Source: Polytrichum commune
Taxonomy: Eukaryota > Streptophyta > Polytrichopsida > Polytrichales > Polytrichaceae
Length of the DNA: 64,000 nt
Assembly (NCBI GenBank): GCA_950295325.1
Contig: OX485803.1
Coordinates: forward strand, 38,207,554-38,271,553
Reading direction: 5' to 3'
Both the position numbers and the translations under genes were made by a program. The stretch's first letter is position 1. Every line of letters begins with the position of its first letter. The notes under the pieces were generated by a model. That model ran no database searches. It was given only the letters and a program-made list of their open reading frames with translations, and had not been told where the DNA came from. Positions 1 to 10,175 of this stretch are shown here, one piece after another.

Positions 1-849
1 AGAACCTTTGGTATAGGGGTTTGAGAGTTTGGAACCTCCAATCCCAGTTACTTAAAAAAAAAATTCAAAGATCCAAAGGTTTTCATGAAAGAATTGGCAA
101 AGAATTGGTAGTGTTTTAGGAGGTTCATTGACTTGACTAGGTTTTGATTTTGTTGAAAACCATGGTTATGAATCAAATTTTGTTATTTGGAAATTTCAGA
201 ACCATAATTATAAATTTAAAGAACTATTGTGAGAACTGCCAAGGGTTTGGTGCCAATTTCAATACCCGCCCAACAATGGTGCGAAGCTTGTTGCACTTGA
301 TTAGTAAATTGGCAATGCAGTTGGAGAGAGAGAGAGAGAGAGAGAGAATTATCACGTACAAGGGTACCTCTCATTCATCCAACACAAAAACCACCCTAAC
401 ATAGTATGCATCTTGGAGCTTCCATTTTCTTAGTTGGTTGGACATTGGAATTTCACAACATTACTGTGTTGACGGGTTACGTTCACGGGCCCAACAGTGG
501 ATTCGAGAAACACAGACTCCGGATGCCGGAATCCCATTGCTTCAGACTACATCATAAATCAGGGCAGCTGAACACAACTCATCATCAACAGACTAATGTT
601 GTTATGCACATTTTGAAGATGACAAATAGTCTACTTCAAATCATTTAAGATGCATCGGCAACAAACCCATCGTAGCTAGGGGTCAAAACCCATCTTTAAC
701 GTTACATGGGTGAGAGGTACGCTCTCATACAAATCATTCCCTCTCGCCTGCAAGTGCCCTTACACACACTAGACCTGACATGGTGTAAGCTTAGCACTGA
801 CACACATTGACAAAACCACCAGACCTAGCTGACCAATAATGTGGCATAA
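1..849. other. Intergenic, no gene seen
   Basis: No open frame here resembles a protein I recognise. The only clear structure is a (GA)n microsatellite at 324-347. The short frames in this stretch lack coding character and are not annotated. Confidence 0.5.
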
Positions 850-1090
850 ATAAATATTGCCACGTGTCGTCCTCACACGCTCCCTTCTCTGCTTTGACTG
901 GAGCCACCCATTTGATGAGGGGACATTGGCACTTTGGCACCTCATTCCCATCTCTATTAATAACTCAGTGGACGAGAATGAGGTGCCAAAGTGCCAATGC
1001 CCCCTCTCCTGACATGGGTGGCTCCATCCAATCCGAGAATGACACGTGTGAGGAGAGGATGACGTGGCAAGGCTGCATTTACCTTGTAAA
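850..1090. repeat. Imperfect inverted repeat (foldback MITE-like)
   Basis: Two arms of about 110 bp pair with each other around a short centre near 950. The core TTGGCACTTTGGCACCTCAT at about 925-945 is answered by its complement at 979-998. Flanking pairs include GGAGCCACCCAT with ATGGGTGGCTCC and GCCACGTGTC with GACACGTG. No convincing target duplication was found, so the superfamily is open. The arms carry G-box-like CACGTG cores. Confidence 0.65.
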
Positions 1091-1469
1091 ATCCACATTC
1101 GTAATAAGAAGATGCATGTGCTTTTCCATATCAGATTTCATGGACGATCTATCTGACTATGCACCAAGCACATGATTTATTAGTGTGGCCCACATTGGAA
1201 ACGGATATTTGTATTTGAGTGAGTGGTGTGGTTAGGTGTGAACCTATGAACGGATATATTCAAAAACAACTTGTGTTTCAAAGTGATTGGACGACGTGGC
1301 TTAAATTCAAATACTCTCCTCACCATTTTCCGCATAAGTTTGGAGTTCCTATGAACATAAAAACGTGTTACCAAAGTGGAGATTCTTTCTCGCATTAAAT
1401 GATTGTATGAACCCTCCCGATTTGAGTCGTTGTTGAACCACAAGCACATCGTCTACTCTCTTGTATACA

Positions 1470-1640
1470 CGTGGCTATTTGATGTCCGTTCTTAGATCCA
1501 CACCTAATCCTACAACACTCAAATATAAGTGTACGTTTAAAATGAGTAACCGAATTAGGTCCGCTTACCTTAGGGTATCATAGCTCACGGTGGCCACACA
1601 ATTGTGGTACCTTGGTAGTTGGAACTTGAAAGGAACGACA
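1470..1640 (-). repeat. Dispersed repeat family R1, copy 1 (possible SINE)
   Basis: This stretch shares a block reading roughly TTAGATCCACACC...CTCAAATATA...ACCGAATTAGG with copies near 16.2, 17.3, 22.4, 40.7 and 55.9 kb. The 22.4-kb copy suggests a tRNA-derived head on the minus strand. The orientation given is that of the presumed SINE transcript. Confidence 0.5.
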
Positions 1641-1699
1641 ATCTATGGGATAGCCCATGGTGATGAAGAGCGTGATAGCATTCGACTTGTTCACCTCTC

Positions 1700-3118
1700 T
1701 AGTACACTAAATATGATATTTAGTGTCGCCAATTCTAATTGTCTTGCACAATACTAATTGTAAACCGCGGAGCAGTGTCACCAACACTAAATAACACCCA
1801 ATGGGTGAACTCATCCATCATTCCATGACAATATTTGTTCACTTATTCATAACAAGTGTCATCCGAAAAATTTGAGGGGAAAATAATTATTTTGAGTCGG
1901 AGTAGAGAGCCCTTTACGGTCCCATGGGCACTCTCGTTTTGTGGGCACCACACCAATGGGCTCTCAAGCATTCATTGGCTTGTAAATGAATTATTGGGTT
2001 TTGATGTGTAAGATATGGGGGTTGTTATTCGGTTTGTTTTTCATGTCCTCCAACTGTTACCAATCAAATTTACAAAAACTAAACATGTGTTGCATTAGCA
2101 AATCTATAGTGAAGCATTAGCACAAATCAGATAAAAAAAAATCGGACCTCCTCTTATTTAGTTATAGTTATTGATTGTGTAGGTTTGTTGATTCCTTAAT
2201 TGAATGCATAGGTCCTCCCAATTTTTTTCATTATTGAGTGTGGAAATGCTAATAAACAATTTGTTCACCGTCTTTTAAAAATATGTCTTTTATGGTGTTT
2301 GTTTTTTATGCTCACCGAACCACACACAAACCAAGTATAGGTTTATGATTAAGAAAAGTAACTTGATAACATCTGCATACTTTATGTTTGTGTATTTTAG
2401 GTTTTGATAGGAAAGAACCTACAAAAACACTTAGGGAAGACTTAAAATGTGGATTTTGTATAATCTAGGTGTCCCATATAAGTTAACCCATAAACTCTCA
2501 AGCCTTCACATTCCATTTTTGAGCATTTCAAGCGTCATTGTTGAAAATTTATCTATGTATTAAAAAAGAGTATGTTTTCTTGAAATCCAGCAGTATAGAT
2601 GTAAACTAGACTACCATATATTCTTACCATATTTATAAATTGTGTAATTGTGAAAGTGGAAATCAATCAGACCACATTTGCCAGGTCAGATAGACATATG
2701 AAAAAGGCCTTCATTTGGGGGGCAACTAGAGAAAACTTTGAATGTTTTTGTTTCATGACCATTTTGGTCAGGCCACAAATTTCATATTGTTGGCAACTTT
2801 GTCATAATATACTATGTAAATGGCAAATGAGCTACTCCTAATCATTATGGTTTTTTGAGCAAATTTAGATGAAGTCCGTCACCCTCAAAGTTGGAGGGCC
2901 ACACGAGGTCATTTTTGGGAGATTTCTCATGTTTCATGCAACAAGCAACATGTGCACTGTCTTTATTTTTATCCATATGCCCAAGTTGTGTACAATTGTC
3001 ACCTTGTATTAAGGGGGGGAAAAAACCCACCCTAATCAAGCATCAAATGTGCAAGATATGACTCCTAGATTTGGCTCCTACATTTGGATAACTTATGGGA
3101 CCACTTCTAAAAACAAGC
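1700..3118. other. Intergenic, no gene; MITE-end fragment
   Basis: Around 1706-1730 lies TACACTAAATATGATATTTA, which matches the ends of MITEs at 43.06 and 61.96 kb. Around 2285-2345 is a weak partial copy of repeat family R1. The rest is AT-rich with no convincing coding sequence. Confidence 0.4.
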
Positions 3119-3127
3119 AATGCCAAC

Positions 3128-3653
3128 CCGCGTCACTGAGGCGCGGATTAGGGAGCCGGGCCTGTGGACGGCTCCCACAATCTGAGCCGCTCACTTGCTA
3201 ACATTCATCCAACGGTTGAAAAAATCCTAGGTGGCGGGCACTCATGGTCGGGCACGGGTCCCAAACGCGGGCAGGCATGCAAGGTCCGGCACGGGTCCCG
3301 GAACGCAGCTCCCCATTAACTGCGGTCCAAATTAATTGATGTCAATTAATTCTAATGCCTATCCTCACTTGACATCAATTAATTTGGACATCAATTAATT
3401 CTAATGCCCTCTCCTCACTTGACATCAATTAATTTGGACATCAATTAATTTGGACCGCAGTTAATGGGGAGCTGCGTTCCAGGACCCGTGCCGGACCTTG
3501 CATGCCTGCCCGCGTTTGGGACCCGTGCCCGACCATGAGTGCCCGCCACCTAGGATTTTTTTCAACCGTTGGATGAATGTTAGCAAGTGAGCGGCTCAGA
3601 TTGTGGGAGCCGCCCACAGGCCCGGCTCCCTAATCCGCGCCTCAGTGACGCGG
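3128..3653. mobile_element. Mutator-like foldback MITE with 9-bp target duplication
   Basis: A 526-bp near-palindrome. The left arm begins CCGCGTCACTGAGGCGCGG and the right arm ends with its exact complement; arms of about 215 bp pair almost fully. The centre (about 3343-3460) holds a short AT-rich tandem repeat built from GACATCAATTAATT. The element is flanked by exact 9-bp direct repeats AATGCCAAC at 3119-3127 and 3654-3662. Long terminal inverted repeats with a 9-bp duplication are the hallmark of Mutator-like elements. It encodes nothing and so is non-autonomous. The arms are more GC-rich than their surroundings. Confidence 0.88.
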
Positions 3654-3662
3654 AATGCCAAC

Positions 3663-4440
3663 CTAACAAAAAAATCCTACATGCTTGGAGTTTGAATTTT
3701 TTATATGTTATTTTGACCCACATGGAAGTCTCTCAAAAAGATAAACCTTTAAACCTTGGGTTTGGTCCTGGTTTGGGCAACATGACTTTTCTCGGCACTC
3801 TCTGTCACTCTCTCTCTTTTCTCGGCATCAGTCTTGATGTCTATTTCCGATTCTGAGACCAAAGGTGGATCAAAGCTCCGATTTTGAGCATTGGAACTTT
3901 GAGTCCTGTTAATAAGCATGCTAGATTTAGATTTTTCAATTATAGGGTTCGAAGTGAGTTTCGACGAAGGGCGAAGGTTGTGAAGGTTGCCCAGTTCGGC
4001 AAAGGGCGGAGAGTTCGGAGTCCCTCAACTTCGGAGTAGCTAGGTTCTTCAACTTCGACTTTGGCAGTTCAAACCGGGCACTTCGGCACTTCAACCCAGG
4101 CAACTTCGGCACTTCAACTTCACTCGAATTTGCGGTATTTTTGTCACAGCCTGAGAAATTGTAGATGGCTGAGCATGGTTTCTTGCATTCGACGAAAATG
4201 ATCGGGATCTCAATTCAGCCTAAGGAACTCGACGATTGGAGGTTATGAAACATGAGAAGTTGAAGCCATGAAGATTAACCGTGGAGGCCATTTGTGCCAA
4301 AAATTTCACAGCAATCAGGTTGGGCACCACAGCAAACTCATTTGCTTAGCACCACAACAATTACTTTTTCCGCTGTGAAATTTGCCCACAGCCCATTCAT
4401 TCCAATGAACGGGAGAACCGACCACTAGTTACGGACGAAC
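3663..4440. other. Intergenic with short degenerate repeats
   Basis: Between about 3950 and 4130 a short motif close to CTTCGGCACTTCAACTT recurs several times. No coding region was recognised. Confidence 0.35.
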
Positions 4441-4640
4441 CTGTTGAGTTGGAGAAATATCCGATTGAAGTTCAAATCTCCAGGAAAATTACCGATCGTT
4501 TTAGAGAAATGTATGGATTTTACCTCAAATTAATGGAGAAGAACCGAAAGACGACAACATGTAACAGGTCGGACTTGGAAAACACTAGGATTTTGACCGA
4601 TTATTCCCAAAAATCTCCCCGGACACTGATTCATTCGCCA
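4441..4640. repeat. Dispersed repeat R2, copy 1
   Basis: This segment is clearly similar, in the same orientation, to 58875-59065 inside an intron of the phosphorylase-like gene. Shared landmarks include GACTTGGAAAACACTAGGAT, TTGACC, and a terminal block ending in GGACACTGATT. Copy 1 leaves a 78-codon open frame (4449-4685) that copy 2 does not keep, so it is probably untranslated repeat sequence rather than a gene. Confidence 0.6.
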
Positions 4641-4689
4641 GTGCAATCTACACGCGATCATCTACATTGTCCAGATTCTGGATGAATTT

Positions 4690-6280
4690 TTAGGAGAAAA
4701 GTCTGCAGATTACACAACTCAGGCTTCCAGGTTTCATAAATTACACACTCATTCTGGATTCACTTAGTTCTCTTTCACGCTTCCATCTGCCATTCATTTT
4801 GCTAATTCTGCCCCCACTGCGGTGAGTCGGTGGGCCACTTAATTTGTTTAAATGTGTATGGAAACTTTGTGAAAGTAGAAGGTATTAACTAAAATATTAT
4901 AATATTTAACATACTAAAATTTAAAACCGCTAATCTTAGTTCCATTTTAGAATGATAAAGACCCTTGCAATGGCAAGTCACAAAAATCGTAATCTCAGTG
5001 CTAATGAGGGTTTTATAATAATTTTGACTTCCTAGTTATTTACATGCTTTATTGGCGATTTCATTTTGAAAATGAAATCCCAGTCAATCGCTTATTTACT
5101 CAATGGAAGTGAACATATATATTGGATTTTGGACCCTGAAGGTGAAATGCACTCAATATGGGATTTGTGGATAAGTGGTCTTCAAGAATGCAAGGGCAAT
5201 GGTTTTTTTGAAGTCAGGCAGGGGAGCAATAATTTTCGGTCAGGTCCATAAAATCTAAATTTTTTGGGCGGGCGGCTGCCCCTGCTCGAATCTGCCTCCC
5301 TTATAAGTTCGTTGGGGGAACTTTAACATCCCCCTTCAAAACTGGGTAGCTTTATGGTAATTCTACCAGAAGCAAGTACAACTACGGAAAGAATTTTCAT
5401 CTGTTTTATTTTGAGGATAACTCTCATAGGACCCAAAAGCACCCCAAAGTGATCCCAATTGGTGTAAACACATGACCTATCCCGTTAATGATTACATTTG
5501 CCTATCATTGCATCCTTCTCGGGGCAACACTTTTATAATTAGTTATTTTGGATTCACACAAGAATCATTATTCTCCTAGTCTAGTGCACTAGTAGTGGTC
5601 ATTCAATGTTTTCCGTTTTTTTATTGCATACGAAGGTCGGAGTGCTTGAGGTATCCTGTGAGAAATTGGTCACTGGAAGATGAAAACAAAAGTTCACTGT
5701 TTATGTAGAGGATGTAGTCATCAATAGGCCAGATGCCATGAATACTTTCATGCCACCCTAGGTTGAAGAATGATGGCACAAACTATCTTGGTTGACCATA
5801 TGTGGTCCATGGTCAACCTTCACCCCATGTAGTAGGTACAAGTGAACCATTAACTCAATATATATAGTAGGTCACCATGATTGTTTTCATCCTGATGCAT
5901 GCAAAGGTACAAGAAGTGCACCTCTTACAAGAGCCCACCATAACATTACACAACTCATTGGTTGCGTAACATGGGACCATGTATCACATGAGCATAATTT
6001 CTGTTTAATTCATGGATTTCCCATTTATGGGGAGTACCCAAGCTTTTTATTGTGAGCTTTTTGACAAACATCTATCAATTATATATATATGATTGCAACC
6101 TCTTTCTTTGGAAACAAATCACCATGTAGTTGCTCAGTAATGTTATGACCCCTTCGCATAGAAATATGGGAAGGGCATGGGACTGGCTTTTAGGAGAAGA
6201 CCACCACCAACTCTCTTGATTTGAGTGTACATACAATATTTATTGTTGATTCTTTTGTTGCGATGACTTTACCATGTACA
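4690..6280. other. Intergenic, nothing recognised
   Basis: AT-rich sequence without convincing coding frames, tRNA-like boxes or terminal inverted repeats that I could pair. Confidence 0.35.
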
Positions 6281-6286
6281 TACTTG

Positions 6287-6800
6287 GGGTTCACGGTGTC
6301 TATGTAAATCTTGTCCATTTTGTGGACAAAGGGGCTTCGATGAAAACAAGTTCCCTACATGTTGAGGGCTGATTCTTCCCACACTAGACTAATTTGGAGT
6401 CTTTGGTGCCATTCATAGATTTATTTTTCCTAAAAATATTAACATACTTGTTGTAAAATATTTCATTCCATTTTCACCTTCGCAATGGATAAGTTCACCT
6501 AGACACCATAGGTCCATACTCCTTTCCCATTGGTTTGGAGTTCGTGGCATGTAGGTAAATTCATTGTGGATGAAGGAGCTTTAGCCAAAAGAAGTCCCTT
6601 GCATGTTGAGGGCCAATTCATTTTCAATGTCGACTGCACTAGACAAATTTGGAGCCTTTTGGTGTCATTTGTGGAGTGAATTGCCCTAGAAAATAATCAT
6701 TCACAAGTTATAGAAGATTTCACTGCATTTTTACATTCCAAATGGACGAGTTTGCACAAGTCCCCACAAATCCATAGTCCTCTCCCATTGATCCAATACA
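6287..6800. repeat. Diverged tandem duplication, period about 260 bp
   Basis: Two diverged copies lie head to tail, about 6287-6540 and 6541-6800. Paired landmarks include CATGTTGAGGGC (about 6358 and 6602), ATTTGGAG followed by a TTTGGTG block, and a closing block CCATACTCCTTTCCCATTG answered by CCATAGTCCTCTCCCATTG. No coding potential is evident. Confidence 0.65.
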
Positions 6801-7096
6801 AAAATACTTAGGCCTAGTTCATACGAGCGCCCAAACAAAGCATGGACAATGACACCCAACCCCTCTTTCATGCCCCCAAAGTGCTTCCACATCGTTAGCC
6901 ATTGTGTGTGCCATCGTCCAATTCATTAGATGTAGCCTTAGACGTGTTGGAAGCTTTAACCTAGACAAGCAAGAGCACTCATTCGCTTGAGAAGTTCGGG
7001 GCCACCTTCCCTATTGCCACCTCCCTTATTATATCCTCTTTTTTCATATCCTTACTACCACTAGATTCAAGCATGTAACTTCCACATATTACCATA

Positions 7097-8836
7097 GTCG
7101 ATATGTAGTGTAGTGTTTGAGTTTACATTTGATGTTACATAGGGTTATTGATATTTAGTGTATGCATTCGTATTTAGTGTAGTGGTTGGTTCTCCACATT
7201 CATCGCTCTTGATTTGCCGGGAAGCATGCACAAGTGTACCAACTTGGCCTCGGCCTTTATATTGGCAGGCCATGATATGTAGCGTAGTGTTTGAGTTTAC
7301 ATTTAATGTTACATAGGGTTATTGATATTTAGTGTATGCGTTCATATTCAGTGTAGTGGTCGATTCTCCACATTCATCACTCTTGATTTGCCGGGAAGCA
7401 TGCACAAGTGTACCAACTTGGCCTCGGCCTTTACATTGGCAGGCCATGATATGTAGTGTAGTGTTTGAGTTTACATGTAATATTACATAGGGTTATTGAT
7501 ATTTAGTGTATGCGTTCGTATTTAGTGTAGTGGTCGGTTCTCCACATTCATCACTTTTGATTTGCCGGGAAGCATGCACAAGTGTACCAACTTGGCCTCG
7601 GCCTTTACATTGGGAGGCCATGATATGTAGTGTAGTGTTCGAGTTTACATGTGATGTTACATAGGGTTATTGATATTTAGTGTATGCGTTCGTATTTAGT
7701 GTAGTGGTCGATTCTCCACATTCATCACTCTTGATTTGCCGGGAAGCATGCACAAGTGTACCAACTTGGCCTCGGCCTTTACATTGGTAGGCCATGATAT
7801 GTAGTGTAGTGTTTGAGTTTACATGTAATGTTACATAGGGTTATTGATATTTAGTGTATGCGTTCGTATTTAGTGTAGTGGTCGGTTCTCCACATTCATC
7901 ACTCTTGATTTGCCGGGAAGCATGCACAAGTGTACCAACTTGGCCTCGGCCTTTACATTGGCAGGCCATGATATGTAGTGTAGTGTTTGAGTTTACATGT
8001 AATGTTACATAGGGTTATTGACATTTAGTGTATGCATTCGTATTTAGTGTAGTGGTCGATTCTCCACATTCATCACTCTTGATTTGCTGGGAAGCATGCA
8101 CAAGTGTACCAACTTGGCCTCGGCCTTTACATTGGGAGGCCATGATATGTAGTGTAGTGTTCGAGTTTACATGTGATGTTACATAGGGTTATTGATATTT
8201 AGTGTATGCGTTCGTATTTAGTGTAGTGGTCGATTCTCCACATTCATCACTCTTGATTTGCTGGGAAGCATGCACAAGTGTACCAACTTGGCCTCGGCCT
8301 TTACATTGGGAGGCCATGATATGTAGTGTAGTGTTCGAGTTTACATGTGATGTTACATAGGGTTATTGATATTTAGTGTATGCGTTCGTATTTAGTGTAG
8401 TGGTCGATTCTCCACATTCATCACTCTTGATTTGCCGGGAAGCATGCACAAGTGTACCAACTTGGCCTCGGCCTTTACATTGGCAGGCCATGATATGTAG
8501 TGTAGTGTTTGAGTTTACATGTAATGTTACATAGGGTTATTGACATTTAGTGTATGCATTCGTATTTAGTGTAGTGGTCGATTCTCCACATTCATCACTC
8601 TTGATTTGCTGGGAAGCATGCACAAGTGTACCAACTTGGCCTCGGCCTTTACATTGGGAGGCCATGATATGTAGTGTAGTGTTCGAGTTTACATGTGATG
8701 TTACATAGGGTTATTGATATTTAGTGTATGCGTTCGTATTTAGTGTAGTGGTCGATTCTCCACATTCATCACTCTTGATTTGCCGGGAAGCATGCACAAG
8801 TGTACCAACTTGGCCTCGGCCTTTACATTGGCAGGC
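7097..8836. repeat. 174-bp satellite array, ten copies
   Basis: Ten head-to-tail units of 174 bp start at 7097, 7271, 7445, 7619, 7793, 7967, 8141, 8315, 8489 and 8663. Every unit contains GATATGTAG, TGTTACATAGGGTTATTGA, ATTTAGTGTAGTGG, GGGAAGCATGCACAAGTGTA and TTGGCCTCGGCCTTTACATT. Linked variants (GTGTTTGAG with TAATG against GTGTTCGAG with GTGATG; CCGGG against CTGGG; GGCAGG against GGGAGG) show that the unit at 7967 matches the one at 8489, and the units at 8141 and 8315 resemble the one at 8663. This indicates recent block duplication of about three units. The array ends about 1.3 kb before the COP1 start codon. Confidence 0.95.
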
Positions 8837-10175
8837 CATGCATCCAATGAAGTAAAGGCGAACAGAGATATACATTGCAACTTGACCTGAAGCCTTATTA
8901 GGACATCATTCTGAGACGTTCTTACTAGGGTCCAGTGTGCAGAGGAAAAGCCTTGGGCACCGATGGAATGAGTAGGCAAGCCTACTCCACGTAGGAGGAC
9001 AACGACCACTTGCACCCGGCCGGCGGAGACCACGGCCCGGCCAGCCAGTGATCGGCGAAGGAGGCCCAAAGCTGAGTCAGCCACCCGATCGGCGACGTGT
9101 CGCTCTCCCATTGGCTGGAATGTGAGAGTGGGAGGGCAGGGGGTCTGACGGTGCTGCTGCCTGCAACGTCGCTCCCTTCCCTTCCACCACACAAAGTTGG
9201 AGAGAATTTCGTAAGCAGAATTTATTCAAGGTGTCAGGAGATCGCAAGACAGTCAGCAGGGGGCGGGGACCGCGAAGACTGGCATTACGGACATTACAAG
9301 CAGTACACATGGCTTCTCTCCGTGCTGGATTGTCTGCTTCGGTCTGAGGCTGATTGGATAGGGTTTGGGAATTATATAATGCGAGCGTCCTCGGTCATTT
9401 CGGGAGGTCATTGGTGGATTTGTGGAGGAATTGGAGGATTTGAGGATTTGAGGATTTGAGCTGAGTTTGGTAATATTAAGACGCCGGCACTCAGGTCGTT
9501 GAAGCGAATGGATGTTGAGGTAATGGATCAGGTACTCAGGTGTTGAAGCGAATGGATTTGGATTCATTGCAAGGTTTAGGGTGCCGGGCTCATTGTGATT
9601 TTGGAGCTCCAACAGGTGGTGACCGGAATCAAACACGAAGGACAGAAAAGAGAAGAAGAGGTGGGGGAAGAAGAGGAAGAAGTAGGAACTGAAAGGAAGA
9701 AAATAGTGGTGGGTGCAGGTACCTGGGTTGAGGTAGCTCCCTATGTAGTACATTTTGGAAGGCAAAGTCCGAGGTGTTGTGAGCTCTTGGGGTGAGTTGC
9801 TTCGGAGGTCAGTGGGACATTTTGGGAACTTAACGAACACTTGTGCAGACGTTTTGGAACTGGGGAGGAGGGTTTTGGCTTGGTTTAGTATCCTTGAGGA
9901 GCCGGGAATCAGGTTTTTGAAGCGAATGGATGTCCGACAATAGTTAGAAAGAAGTGAGGGGACCGACATTTCACAATGATGGATGCAGATTTATCATTAG
10001 TTTTGCATTCTCCGAACTTCAGCCGACCTCTTAGAAAGCATGCCGTGTTGAATTTGGCGCATGCGTTTGTTGTGCTCATACTGTGAGTAGAATTTCACAT
10101 CTTGCACATTGTCACACACAGGCATGTGTGTTTGATTTGAAACCTTATTTGTGGTGAAGAACAAGAGAAGAAAAG
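8837..10175 (+). promoter_or_regulatory. COP1 upstream region, probable promoter and 5' leader
   Basis: From about 8990 to 9260 the sequence is markedly GC-richer than its surroundings. It holds CCATTGG (a CCAAT-type box, 9107-9113) and ACGTGTCG (9095-9102). An AT-rich TATATAA lies at about 9373. GAGGATTT is repeated three times near 9433-9460, and TTGAAGCGAATGGAT occurs three times (about 9498, 9541, 9918). The open frames on both strands here show no family similarity. Transcription start and any 5' UTR intron cannot be fixed from sequence alone. Confidence 0.3.

Noticed and set aside
7097-8836. CRISPR-like or coding tandem array
   Set aside because: The 174-bp units are contiguous, without unique spacers, and no frame stays open across units; it is a plant-type satellite.
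9253-9969. 238-codon minus-strand open frame upstream of COP1
   Set aside because: It has no family similarity and overlaps plus-strand frames of equal quality in a GC-rich, repeat-containing leader region; more likely chance openness than a gene.
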